Assembly (NCBI RefSeq): GCF_030813235.1
Contig: NZ_JAUSUB010000013.1
Span: 62,001-126,000, forward strand
Direction: 5' to 3'
DNA: 64,000 bases
From: Cytobacillus purgationiresistens
GTDB taxonomy: Bacteria; Bacillota; Bacilli; Bacillales; Cytobacillaceae
Shown: one piece after another, positions 6,460 to 15,288 of the stretch
How the letters are laid out: each line of letters starts with the position of its first letter
Numbering within the stretch: position 1 is the stretch's first letter
Program-made: the position numbers and the translations under genes
Notes under the pieces: model-generated
The model's database searches: none
The model's input: only the letters and a program-made list of their open reading frames with translations
What the model was told of the DNA's origin: nothing

Positions 6460-9061
6460 GAAGCCAGATTGGAAGATGAGATTGCCAAAAATTATGATTA
6501 GTATTTTGGTCTTGATAATGTTATATTTTACAGTTCGTAACTGGTTGAAGGTTGCATCACTCATTATGTCTCAGCATAAGAAAGATGAAATCTTTTATTT
6601 GTCCTCCATCATGGGAGAAACTTATAACATTCATTTGCTGACCATTGTAAGCTTAACAGCCATCTCAGTTATTACCTGGTTACTTAGTACAAGAGTAAAA
6701 CTATTCTCTACTAAATACATGAAGCTTGGGACATTTATATTATCCATTTTCAACGTTGTTGGGAGTTTATTGTTGTATGGAATGAATACCGTCAAAAAGA
6801 ATGTCATTCCATTTTTTGAAGCACGTTTAACTAATATCATAGAAACAAGTGGATTTTTTGAATCCATTGTATTTGAGCACACAGATGCTTTTTATATGAT
6901 GGTCCTTTTAATTCCGCTAATATGTATGATGTTCATTATTTTATTTGTATTAACCAAATATATTCAATTTGAGAAAGAGCTAAAAGAGTCGTTCTTTGAA
7001 TATGAATGGAGCGGCAAATGGCAACAGAAGTTTGCTCGCTTAGAACTTGAAGAAGTCTATCCAGATGTTGAGCTTGGTCCTAACTCAATAACAGGTGAGA
7101 TGGTTATTTTACCCGGTAAAGACCGTACATTAAATACAGCAATGGTAGGTAGTATAGGAACAGGTAAGACAGCTGCCGTTGCTAAACCACTGCTTAACCA
7201 AGACTTGCACCATATGACTCGTTTTATCAATCATTATGCTGATATCTTTATGAAGAAGAATTATCAATCTGAGGAGGTTTCGGGAAGATACTTGAATGGT
7301 ATCTCTGTTATCGAACCATCCAATGAATTATGTAAGGATATTCATAAGCTGGCTAAAGCACATGGTATCCCAGATGAAGCCATTACCTATATCGATCCGC
7401 TCAATCCAGACACTCCTTCACTTAACCCAATGAAGGGACCAGTAGATAAAGTAGCGGAAGTATTTGCGCAAGTAATCGCTGGGCTGAGTGATTCAAATGA
7501 TGGAGGAAATTTCTTCTTCGAACAAGCACAGAGAAATCATTTCAAACATTATATTTACTTATTAAAATTGCATGATCCAGATTCAGATGTATCATTCGAT
7601 ATGCTGCTTGATATGTATAATAACCCTCAAGAAGTGAGAAAAATGCATCTTAAGTTGAAGGATACTATACCGAAAGATATTTCCCAAATTGATGATAGAG
7701 ATATTTATAACCATTGGAAAATCGTTCAAGGAATTGATGAATGGTTCGATTTGAACTTGATACCACTTAGGAGTAGACAAGGTATTCCGGAGCGAGATGA
7801 TAGGGGAGAAGTGATTTTTGAGGATGGATTAGCAAGTGATGTAAAAGGACTTCGCAACATCCTTAATGACATCGGTAACAACATATACATTCGGAGAGTC
7901 CTATTCGGAAAAAGTGACTTTGATTTCGATCGACATTTTGAATTGGGCGGCATTTTACTTGTGAATACTGCTAAAGGAGAGCTGGTTAATCTAGCACGCG
8001 TATTAGGTAAGATTGTACTCATGAACCTTCAAAACGCGACTTTCCGAAGAGAACCTAAAGTATCTCCCTATCACCATATTTTAGTGGATGAGGCCCCTGA
8101 TTACCTTTATCATGCCTTTAGGGAATTTCCAGTGCAATCAAGGAAGTATAAAGTTATCCTTACAACTTTGAAACAAACTATCGCACAATTGGCAGACCAA
8201 TTCGGGGAACACTATATGACAACTATCCTAGGGGGAATGAGGAACCGCTTGGTATACGGTGATGTTCCACCATATGATGCGAAATTCTTCTCTGAAATGT
8301 TTGGTGAGAAAAAAGTATATGAAGAAGGCCAAAATGAAATGTCTGTCTCTCCATTACAGGAAGATCCCATGTCTAGATCTGGCTCATCATTTGCTCGGAA
8401 GAAGGAGCAAACTATGTCAACAAGCGATATTATGTTCCAAGATGCATTCCAATGCGCCGTTAAAATAGTTGTTAACAATAAACCGATGCCAGTTGTTCAG
8501 ATTAAAGCCAATTTTGTACCTGATGAAGAGTTTGAACAAGCGGTTGTCACAGTTGAAGAAGATAAGTTAAAGGTTTGGTTACAGGAAAGAGAATTCTATA
8601 ACCAAAAGGAAAATGATGACAGCAAGGTTGAACAAATTAAAAGCATAGAAGCTACAGAAATCGAAAATAGACAGCTCTATGAATCTGAAAAGCAGAGTGC
8701 TATTGGCTTAGATAGTGCTAGCTTAGAAAAAGTATTATCTGTTAAGGGTGAACCTAGACCAAGGGATACAGTCAACTATAAAACTACTCCCACTCATGTG
8801 GATCAGCAAACGATGATTCCAGCTGCAGCTGTGATTGATCAATCACAATTTACTAATCAACCTAGTCCGACTAATGTAAAGGAGTCGGCCGAGAATGTAA
8901 TCGTATTAGACAAAGTAAATGCTAGTTCAAAAGCACAGGCAGATCATGCAGAAGAGTATAAGCCAAGCGAGATTACTCAGGATATTGAGGACTTCGCAGA
9001 CTCTCTATTGAAGGATAGCAACGACTCGCTGTTTGAAGACATTGATTATTCAGATAGGTAA
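6452..9061 (+). CDS. VirD4/TraG-type conjugative coupling ATPase
   Basis: A TTG start is chosen because AAGGAGGT lies 8 nt upstream. The 869-aa protein has N-terminal membrane segments near residues 12-30, 57-76, 88-110 and 145-168. A P-loop ATPase domain follows with Walker A GSIGTGKT (about 233-240) and Walker B ILVDEAPDYL (about 543-552). About 200 residues at the C-terminus are polar and acidic. Type IV coupling proteins bring the relaxosome to the secretion channel and pump DNA. Translational coupling to the relaxation protein supports that pairing. No VirB4-type ATPase accompanies it in the window. Confidence 0.85.
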   Translation: MNEKPDWKMRLPKIMISILVLIMLYFTVRNWLKVASLIMSQHKKDEIFYLSSIMGETYNIHLLTIVSLTAISVITWLLSTRVKLFSTKYMKLGTFILSIFNVVGSLLLYGMNTVKKNVIPFFEARLTNIIETSGFFESIVFEHTDAFYMMVLLIPLICMMFIILFVLTKYIQFEKELKESFFEYEWSGKWQQKFARLELEEVYPDVELGPNSITGEMVILPGKDRTLNTAMVGSIGTGKTAAVAKPLLNQDLHHMTRFINHYADIFMKKNYQSEEVSGRYLNGISVIEPSNELCKDIHKLAKAHGIPDEAITYIDPLNPDTPSLNPMKGPVDKVAEVFAQVIAGLSDSNDGGNFFFEQAQRNHFKHYIYLLKLHDPDSDVSFDMLLDMYNNPQEVRKMHLKLKDTIPKDISQIDDRDIYNHWKIVQGIDEWFDLNLIPLRSRQGIPERDDRGEVIFEDGLASDVKGLRNILNDIGNNIYIRRVLFGKSDFDFDRHFELGGILLVNTAKGELVNLARVLGKIVLMNLQNATFRREPKVSPYHHILVDEAPDYLYHAFREFPVQSRKYKVILTTLKQTIAQLADQFGEHYMTTILGGMRNRLVYGDVPPYDAKFFSEMFGEKKVYEEGQNEMSVSPLQEDPMSRSGSSFARKKEQTMSTSDIMFQDAFQCAVKIVVNNKPMPVVQIKANFVPDEEFEQAVVTVEEDKLKVWLQEREFYNQKENDDSKVEQIKSIEATEIENRQLYESEKQSAIGLDSASLEKVLSVKGEPRPRDTVNYKTTPTHVDQQTMIPAAAVIDQSQFTNQPSPTNVKESAENVIVLDKVNASSKAQADHAEEYKPSEITQDIEDFADSLLKDSNDSLFEDIDYSDR

Positions 9062-9068
9062 AATTTTC

Positions 9069-9188
9069 TTGCATTCACAACATACTATTTGTACAATGTA
9101 ATTACTTTAATGAAAAATTAAATATAACCATATAGGGCGCACCCCTCGCAAGCTAACTCTTGAGTTAGCTGTGAGGGGTGCTTTTTTT
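9069..9188 (+). promoter_or_regulatory. Promoter and attenuator-like leader (unit 9244)
   Basis: TTGCAT (9069-9074), a 17-bp spacer and TACAAT (9092-9097) form a good sigma-A promoter. About 35 nt after the expected start, GCACCCCTCGC (9139-9149) pairs with GTGAGGGGTGC (9171-9181), followed by seven T residues. An inner AGCTAAC/GTTAGCT stem is nested inside. This is a full intrinsic terminator within the leader. Confidence 0.75.
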
Positions 9189-9243
9189 GGTTATCGGAGT
9201 GACAACTGTCCTCTAATTCAAATAATGAAAGGCGTGTAGAAAA

Positions 9244-10134
9244 TTGGTTCAAAAGAAATCATGGGATGATTATGAGACATTAGAAGCGTTAGCTGAAAGT
9301 CATAGGAATCGTGAAGTTGTTGATGGAGTTATCCGTACCATTCAACATATGACAATGCCTGTAGTAAAGTCAGACGGAAGCAAAGAAGTCTTCGAAGGTG
9401 ATGTACTTGTCATTCAATTACAAGGTGGTATCACAGGGTATTGTGCCGTAACTGAATTTAGGGAGAGAGAGTTTAAATCTCATACTCGATTCGTAGGGAC
9501 GGTTCAAAAGTTCATCATTACTGAATTAAACCTTGACCATCAAATTGCTCTATTATCAGAGAAGCAGGCAGCCGCTCGGTTAAGAGATACTTTTTGGTCA
9601 GAACTTATCGAAATGTCTGAAGACGATAGCTTAAATGACGAAGTATTTGATGCTGTGGTATCTGGTTACAACCAGGAGAAAGGCATTATCTATGTTCGCT
9701 TGAATGGGCAAGATGCCTATATGTTTAGAAAAGATTGGTCCTGGTATGAAAGAGATGTTGTAGATGCACAAAACGGTGAGACCATTCAAGTTAAGGTGAA
9801 AAGATTTAATCCTGAAGATCAGGTATTACAGGTATCACGAAAATTGGCTCTAGCGGATCCCCATGAATACCTCTCTACTCTGAAAGTCGGTCAAATCATT
9901 GCCGGTAAAGTCAGTAACATACATGCGGTACATGGCATCTTTGTTATTGTCGAAGATAAAGTGGAATTGAAAGCTAGTAAAGTCAATCAGCTGGAAAAGC
10001 CAGACGTAGGAGATATTGTTACTTGTCGCGTCCGCTCTATTAATCTTGAGAAAAGACAAGGTAAAGTAATAATCATTGATTATCCACGAGGGAAGCGAAA
10101 AAGAAAAGACTTTGGTTCATTCCTTTTTGAATAA
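9244..10134 (+). CDS. S1-domain RNA-binding protein
   Basis: A 296-aa protein with a TTG start after GAAAGGCGTG. Two S1/OB-type repeats are visible in the C-terminal half: about residues 136-202 (VVSGYNQEKGIIYVRLNG...VKVKRFNPEDQVLQVSRK) and 211-280 (LKVGQIIAGKVSNIHAVHGIFVIVED...RVRSINLEKRQGKVII). The N-terminal 130 residues may form a third divergent repeat. A basic tail PRGKRKRKD follows. S1 domains bind RNA. Its place in a transfer block whose leaders carry strong hairpins makes it a candidate RNA-level regulator, which is inference. It overlaps the next gene (TAATG). Confidence 0.75.
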   Translation: MVQKKSWDDYETLEALAESHRNREVVDGVIRTIQHMTMPVVKSDGSKEVFEGDVLVIQLQGGITGYCAVTEFREREFKSHTRFVGTVQKFIITELNLDHQIALLSEKQAAARLRDTFWSELIEMSEDDSLNDEVFDAVVSGYNQEKGIIYVRLNGQDAYMFRKDWSWYERDVVDAQNGETIQVKVKRFNPEDQVLQVSRKLALADPHEYLSTLKVGQIIAGKVSNIHAVHGIFVIVEDKVELKASKVNQLEKPDVGDIVTCRVRSINLEKRQGKVIIIDYPRGKRKRKDFGSFLFE

Positions 10135-11108
10135 TGTTTAATACTCAAGAAGTGCTCACCTCCGCTATACAGCTGTTCCCTAGAATGGATAAAACCATTT
10201 CATTTTGGGATCATCCTAATTTCAAAACGCACGTGGCGCTTCCCGACGATTACTTTGCCATTACACGGGTTGAACAAGGATTAGAGATGATACAACAAGG
10301 TCGGTTAAATGAAGAAAGTTTAACTGTACTTAAAGTTGTGGGTGATGCAATATGTGCAAATGAAAACCAATTACGCAGATACCTTGTTAGAAAAATGTCT
10401 TATTCCAAAGCAAGTGAGCATTTGAAGAAATTGCGGAAATATGGATTCGTTGAGCGACATAAATGCAGACTTGCTTTCATCGAAGAAGATGGGGAAGAGT
10501 TTATCAAGCCACCCGCTCCCTTTACACTAGGTATAGGTGGGTATAAGCTCCTAAACCATCTTTATCCCGGATCAAGATTCATAAAAAATGATTTTTGGCA
10601 TGAGCAGCCGCTGGCTATCCAGCGTTATGTCGCTATGAATGAGCTTAGGGTAAATACTGTTGAAGCAAAGGTTTTAAGAGGATGGGAATGGAATCCATAT
10701 ATAGGAGGTAGCCCAAAATATCTAAAACCTTTTGGTGTAGCCCAAATAGAGAGTCCTAAGGGGGATATGCAGCTGGTACTAGACCGCCCGCAAATGGCAC
10801 AGGACTTTACTGGGTATCTCAAGAACAAAATGGAGCTGTATCGCTATTTGTTCGAAAGAGATCAGGGGATCAGAATAGATGGATTCTCGAAACCGGAGTA
10901 TCAATTTGTCTGTTTATATGTCTCTTCGCTCAGCATGGCCAAGTTCATTCATGAGGAAATTAGGCTTCACACTTATCCGTTTACTGTTTGGATTTTGATA
11001 GATGAGTATATTGATAAGGACGAGGGAATGCACAAATCATTCTTTCGGGCCGATGAGCCGGAGTTAAAAAGAATGAAAATGTCATTTTTTGAAAAAGCTC
11101 AAAGTTGA
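10134..11108 (+). CDS. Winged-helix protein, divergent replication-relaxation paralogue
   Basis: A 324-aa protein whose ATG overlaps the S1-protein stop. A winged-helix region (about residues 62-120, SEHLKKLRKYGFVERHK) is followed by a segment PFGVAQIESP...LVLDRP...YLKNKMELYRYLF (about 200-240). That segment repeats the order of elements in the 5173 protein, but the ExD pair is reduced to L-D-R. It may be an inactive partner of the relaxation protein. No precise family is recognised. Confidence 0.55.
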   Translation: MFNTQEVLTSAIQLFPRMDKTISFWDHPNFKTHVALPDDYFAITRVEQGLEMIQQGRLNEESLTVLKVVGDAICANENQLRRYLVRKMSYSKASEHLKKLRKYGFVERHKCRLAFIEEDGEEFIKPPAPFTLGIGGYKLLNHLYPGSRFIKNDFWHEQPLAIQRYVAMNELRVNTVEAKVLRGWEWNPYIGGSPKYLKPFGVAQIESPKGDMQLVLDRPQMAQDFTGYLKNKMELYRYLFERDQGIRIDGFSKPEYQFVCLYVSSLSMAKFIHEEIRLHTYPFTVWILIDEYIDKDEGMHKSFFRADEPELKRMKMSFFEKAQS

Positions 11109-11131
11109 CTTAATATTCTTGTTCCAGTACA

Positions 11132-11337
11132 TTGACAAAGTTTTTATCTAATGGTAATTTTAATGCAACATCCTTTCTCAAGGGCTTTTGATTTTTCGGA
11201 AGTTTTTGAGGAAGCCCAAAGAGAGTTGTCGGAAAACAACTTTCTTTGGTCCTAATACATATAAAGCACAATGGGAATACCCCACGTGTAATGATTACAG
11301 CTTTCAAGAGCTGAAGTCATTACACGTGGGGTTTTTT
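11132..11337 (+). promoter_or_regulatory. Promoter and attenuator-like leader of the Tad-like operon
   Basis: A consensus -35 TTGACA (11132-11137) with a 17-bp spacer and TAATTT (11155-11160) is followed by two hairpins. The first is around CCAAAGA...TCTTTGG (about 11217-11250). The second is a 15-bp terminator stem, 11280-11294 with 11317-11331, ending in six T residues. The first gene starts 28 nt later. The operon downstream is about 10 kb, so this leader would gate the whole Tad-like set. Confidence 0.75.
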
Positions 11338-11364
11338 GTTTGGAAAAGAAAGGTTGTGTATCGT

Positions 11365-12807
11365 ATGCGGGTCCTTCTCGCAATCGGAGAGTCAAACATG
11401 TCTGCTATCATACGGCACCACCTGGTTAATAACGGGTTCGATGTATTGGACAGAGAGGTTCATCATCGTAATTTTCTACAAGAATTAATTGAGTATGAAA
11501 AACCCTCTATCATGATCCTGCACGATAGTTTTTTAGAAAGTGAATTAGAGAATTCCAAAGACAAGGAAAAAGAGATTTTAAGGTTAATAGAGCATTGGCG
11601 AATTCAATTTGAGGATGGACTACGTGTTGTTTATGTCTGTGAGCGGGAGCGGAGTGATCCACACCTTGGAGCACTGGTTGCGAGAAATGTATTAGATATC
11701 TTTCATCAACAAAGAATCCCTATCGACATCTTTATTAAACAATTGCTGGAGCCACCCAAATACTCAAATGTCGCAAAGATTAAAATAACGGACCTTGATA
11801 TCACTGATATTGATTTCCAAGAGGATTCAGAATTTCCTCCTAAAGCGGATAAAGTGAAGATATATGAGGATGAGGTAGAAACAGCAAAAAATGAGAAAAA
11901 GGATTCTTCTTCTGAAGAGATAGTAGAAGATACCATTTCAAAAGAAGTTGAGGTAACGGAACCTCTCAAGAGGAAAAAAACAACCAAGACAAAAAAAGAG
12001 AAGCCACTAAGTAATCCTCAACAGAACTTCATACCCAATGTGCTATCACTCTTACAGGATGAGAAGTTTTTAAGTAAGTTCCCAGTACGGGAGAAAACAA
12101 TCATCCAAGATCGAATTGTAGGCTCTATTTTCATCAGCATAGTTGGTACAGAGAGAAATGTGGGCAGTACACACTTGAGTTTACTATTAGCCAATCATTT
12201 GAATGAAAAGAAATTAAAAGTGGCTGTACTTGAAGCCAATCACTCAAATGACCTATTTGCCATCGAATACGCCTACGAAGGAGGAAGGGGATATTACTCT
12301 ACATCCAATACATTCTCCATCCGCGGAATCGACCACTACAAATCTATTAAATACCTAGATATATCCGAGCTCATTAATAAATATGACTTCATCATCCTGG
12401 ATATAGGCGATGCTGAACATAGTAATTACTTTGAAGAGTTTTACCGTTCACATGTTCAGATTGTTACCGCTCATGGCAGTGAATGGAAAAAGGGTAAGAT
12501 CCAAGAGTTTATTAGTAAACACCCTACTATCAATAAGGATAATGTCATCCTTGCTACACCTTTTACTGATAACTTAACCTCCAAAGAACTTGAAAAAGAA
12601 TTCGATATGAAAGCTTACTCTATACCCGCTAACAGTGACCCATATACAAGTAGCAGAGAATTGATAAAGGTACTAGACCAAATACTTGCTTCATATATAC
12701 CAGCCGATAAAAAGGAAAAGAATACGTTATCTAATAAGTTCATTTATTTAGGAGGAGGCATTTTCCTTTTGCTGCTGATGTTAATGGTTATGAATCTATT
12801 TAAATAA
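11365..12807 (+). CDS. TadZ-like protein with degenerate MinD/ParA fold
   Basis: The start at 11365 (MRVLLAIGESN) follows GAAAGG; a longer in-frame ORF from 11188 runs through the terminator stem and is rejected. The 480-aa protein has a receiver-like N-terminal domain (about residues 1-130), a Lys/Glu-rich linker, and a MinD-like domain. That domain's P-loop reads IVGTERNVGSTH, lacking the Walker lysine. One C-terminal membrane helix follows (FIYLGGGIFLLLLMLMVMNLF). Receiver plus ParA-like architecture is typical of TadZ/CpaE, which places Tad pili in the cell. The membrane anchor is unusual. Confidence 0.6.
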   Translation: MRVLLAIGESNMSAIIRHHLVNNGFDVLDREVHHRNFLQELIEYEKPSIMILHDSFLESELENSKDKEKEILRLIEHWRIQFEDGLRVVYVCERERSDPHLGALVARNVLDIFHQQRIPIDIFIKQLLEPPKYSNVAKIKITDLDITDIDFQEDSEFPPKADKVKIYEDEVETAKNEKKDSSSEEIVEDTISKEVEVTEPLKRKKTTKTKKEKPLSNPQQNFIPNVLSLLQDEKFLSKFPVREKTIIQDRIVGSIFISIVGTERNVGSTHLSLLLANHLNEKKLKVAVLEANHSNDLFAIEYAYEGGRGYYSTSNTFSIRGIDHYKSIKYLDISELINKYDFIILDIGDAEHSNYFEEFYRSHVQIVTAHGSEWKKGKIQEFISKHPTINKDNVILATPFTDNLTSKELEKEFDMKAYSIPANSDPYTSSRELIKVLDQILASYIPADKKEKNTLSNKFIYLGGGIFLLLLMLMVMNLFK

Positions 12808-12818
12808 GGGGAGAAATC

Positions 12819-13757
12819 ATGAAGATTAGACAAAGGACAAAAAATCTACTTTTCGCAGGGGGTATTGGAGCCCTGGTTGTAGCAGTCATCGCTGTTATTC
12901 TTATTCTTTTCCTATACAGCAGCTGGAAAAAAGACGAGACAGAGAAAATCCAAAGGTATCAGAACGAAATATCTGAACTGCAAAAATGGGCTACAGATCA
13001 AGTAACTGGATACGTGTTAAAAGAGGATACGGAAGCTGGGACTAAGATTACTGAAGACATGCTTGAACAAGTCCTGCTCCCACCTCAATCGGCAGCCAAT
13101 GATGTTTTGGATATTGGACAGGCTGCTGGGAGAACCGCAAAGGTAGATATGAAAAGTGGAATGGTTATGACTGCCAGTATTTTAGCAGAGCAGGCTCTTA
13201 CACCTAATGATTTACGAGAAGCTGAATATAACTTCATGCTCCTTCCATCCAAAATTAAGAAAGATGATTATGTGGATGTTCGTATCCAATTCCCTAACGG
13301 TAACGATTATGTACTTTTCTCTAAAAAGAAAGTGAGCAATGTGGAAGGGACAAACGTGTGGCTTGAAATGGATGAAGAAGAAATCCTTACTATGTCTTCC
13401 GCTATGGTAGATGCCTATTATGAAAATGCCGTGATTTACTCACTAGCTTATGTAGAGCCTGAATTACAAAGAGCTTCAGTTGTTACTTATCCAGTTAAAC
13501 AGAATGTATTAGATCTTATCCTAGAATCACCAAACGTAGTGGATATCGCAAGAGAAGAGTTAAAGGCCAGGGGCCGTAATGTTCTTGAATCAGGTCTTCA
13601 AAAGCTTACAGAAGAACAAAGACTAAAGTTCCAAGATATCTCAAACAAGAAGCAAGTCGAAAATGGAAATAAAGCACCAAAGGAATCTGAGGAGAAAGAA
13701 GATACAGATAATCAAGAACCAGAGGATGTCTTTACAGAAAGTATAGATGGGGAGTGA
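12819..13757 (+). CDS. CpaB/RcpC-like pilus assembly protein (SAF domain)
   Basis: A 312-aa protein starting at ATG after GGGGAGAAATC, 12 bp after the previous gene. One N-terminal membrane helix (about residues 12-33) is followed by a SAF-like segment (VTGYVLKEDTEAGTKITEDMLEQVLLP, about 62-90, and MKSGMVMTASILAE). A CpaB core and an acidic tail follow. CpaB/RcpC proteins act at the Tad pilus secretin or wall. In a Gram-positive host it would sit outside the membrane. Confidence 0.65.
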   Translation: MKIRQRTKNLLFAGGIGALVVAVIAVILILFLYSSWKKDETEKIQRYQNEISELQKWATDQVTGYVLKEDTEAGTKITEDMLEQVLLPPQSAANDVLDIGQAAGRTAKVDMKSGMVMTASILAEQALTPNDLREAEYNFMLLPSKIKKDDYVDVRIQFPNGNDYVLFSKKKVSNVEGTNVWLEMDEEEILTMSSAMVDAYYENAVIYSLAYVEPELQRASVVTYPVKQNVLDLILESPNVVDIAREELKARGRNVLESGLQKLTEEQRLKFQDISNKKQVENGNKAPKESEEKEDTDNQEPEDVFTESIDGE

Positions 13758-13761
13758 TTGA

Positions 13762-14451
13762 ATGAAGAAAATACTATTCCTCGGTAATAAAGATAAAAGC
13801 GATTTAGTTCTATATACCGCTCTAATCATGGAGAAGTCAGGATACAAGCCATTAATTGTAGATACTAGTTTTGATAATAAATATTTTCATGCTTATGCAG
13901 AATGTGATGACAAACAGACCTATTATGACTTCTTTGGAGTGGACATCGCTGCAGCCAGCTCACCAAAATTGTTAGAGTCAGTTACAGGGAAATCAGAAAA
14001 TGAGCTAAACGATTATGATTTCATCTTAGTAGACATCGAATCCACCGCTTCTATTAGTAAATGGAGCGGATTTGAACATCGTTACTATATTGGAAACCAA
14101 AAGAAAGTCACACTTAAACGGGATTCAGCATTGTTGATGCAGTTCATCGAAAAATATCCAGATGAGAAAGAGTTTCAAAAAGTATTGTTCTCCGTCTATC
14201 CAGACCTGGACGAAGATTATCTTGATGAATTAATCAAATACAAAGTTAAGTGGATCCCTGACACCTACGATATTCCATACGATGAATTTAACATCGTTAA
14301 TAAAATCAATATGCAGTTCAATATGAAACCTATGTTCAAAAAGGTTTCTACTGATTATAAGAATGTACTAGCTGCTATTTATACAGACTTAACAGGTCAT
14401 CATGAAAAAGATATGAAGCATGCACTAAATCAGCTGAAAAGGAGCAAATAA
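13762..14451 (+). CDS. Degenerate MinD/ParA-like protein in Tad-like operon
   Basis: A 229-aa protein, ATG 4 nt after the previous stop, with GGGGAG upstream. The start MKKILFLGNKDKSDLVLYTALIMEKSG resembles a MinD-fold first strand and P-loop position without a usable Walker A, and NDYDFILVDIEST resembles the Walker B strand. No DNA-binding motif is visible. It is likely a non-hydrolysing TadZ-type paralogue; the exact role is unknown. Confidence 0.45.
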   Translation: MKKILFLGNKDKSDLVLYTALIMEKSGYKPLIVDTSFDNKYFHAYAECDDKQTYYDFFGVDIAAASSPKLLESVTGKSENELNDYDFILVDIESTASISKWSGFEHRYYIGNQKKVTLKRDSALLMQFIEKYPDEKEFQKVLFSVYPDLDEDYLDELIKYKVKWIPDTYDIPYDEFNIVNKINMQFNMKPMFKKVSTDYKNVLAAIYTDLTGHHEKDMKHALNQLKRSK

Positions 14452-14453
14452 TA

Positions 14454-15287
14454 ATGAGCATTATTAGTTTTTGGGGTCCGATACAAGGACAAGTATCTAC
14501 TACATCTAACTTAATTGCTGCATCTTTGATTCTCGCTCTTGATAAAGAAAATAAAAAAACCATCATTACCCAAACCGAATGGTCAAAATCAACGTTGGAA
14601 TATGCATTCTTAAAAGAAGAAAACGAAAATGACATATTTACTTTCTCGGATAGCGGAATAGATGCCCTGGAGAGAATGGCCAAAAGTCATCGCCTAACTT
14701 CAGAAAAGCTTATGGACTACACCAAAGCTATTTTAAGAAATAGATTAGATCTTCTGACCGGTTCAACTAAAACAAATAAAGAAATGTTTGAAGGTATGAG
14801 CGGTATATTGGAAATGGTTCTTTCCTTATCAAAAGATTGTTATGACTACACTTTAGTCGACTTACCTCGCGGCTCAGCAAACAGCATGACCAAAAAAACC
14901 TTACAGAATTCAGATTTGATTGTAGTCAACCTTAATCAGAACATTCATGTGTTAGAGAGTTTCTTTAAGAAGAAAGACAATCTCGAGATTTTAGAGGGTA
15001 AACCTTACATTATTGTTTTATCACAATATGATCCTGAGTCCCGCTTCTCGGTTAAAAACATACAAAGACGATACAAAATCAAACAACCTATATATACAAT
15101 TCCCTATAATACAGACTTTAGGGACACAATGAACCAACAGAATGTAACAGAGTTTTTCTTGAGAGCCAAGAATTTTAAAAAGGGCCATCAAAATTTTTAC
15201 TTTATCAGTGAAATTAGACGTCTAGCCGCAGGTATAGACCGCGCTCTAAATACTTCACACAAAGATTTACTTAGAGAGGTTTTGTAA
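14454..15287 (+). CDS. MinD/ParA-like protein with altered P-loop
   Basis: A 277-aa protein whose start lies 2 nt after the previous stop. The first strand and loop read FWGPIQGQVSTTSNLIAASL, where a normal P-loop would have GK[ST]T. The later strand YDYTLVDLPRGS corresponds to Walker B, and DLIVVNLNQN to the fold's next strand. It is the third degenerate MinD-like protein in the operon. A role in positioning or regulating the TadA motor is plausible. Confidence 0.5.
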   Translation: MSIISFWGPIQGQVSTTSNLIAASLILALDKENKKTIITQTEWSKSTLEYAFLKEENENDIFTFSDSGIDALERMAKSHRLTSEKLMDYTKAILRNRLDLLTGSTKTNKEMFEGMSGILEMVLSLSKDCYDYTLVDLPRGSANSMTKKTLQNSDLIVVNLNQNIHVLESFFKKKDNLEILEGKPYIIVLSQYDPESRFSVKNIQRRYKIKQPIYTIPYNTDFRDTMNQQNVTEFFLRAKNFKKGHQNFYFISEIRRLAAGIDRALNTSHKDLLREVL

Positions 15288-15288
15288 C

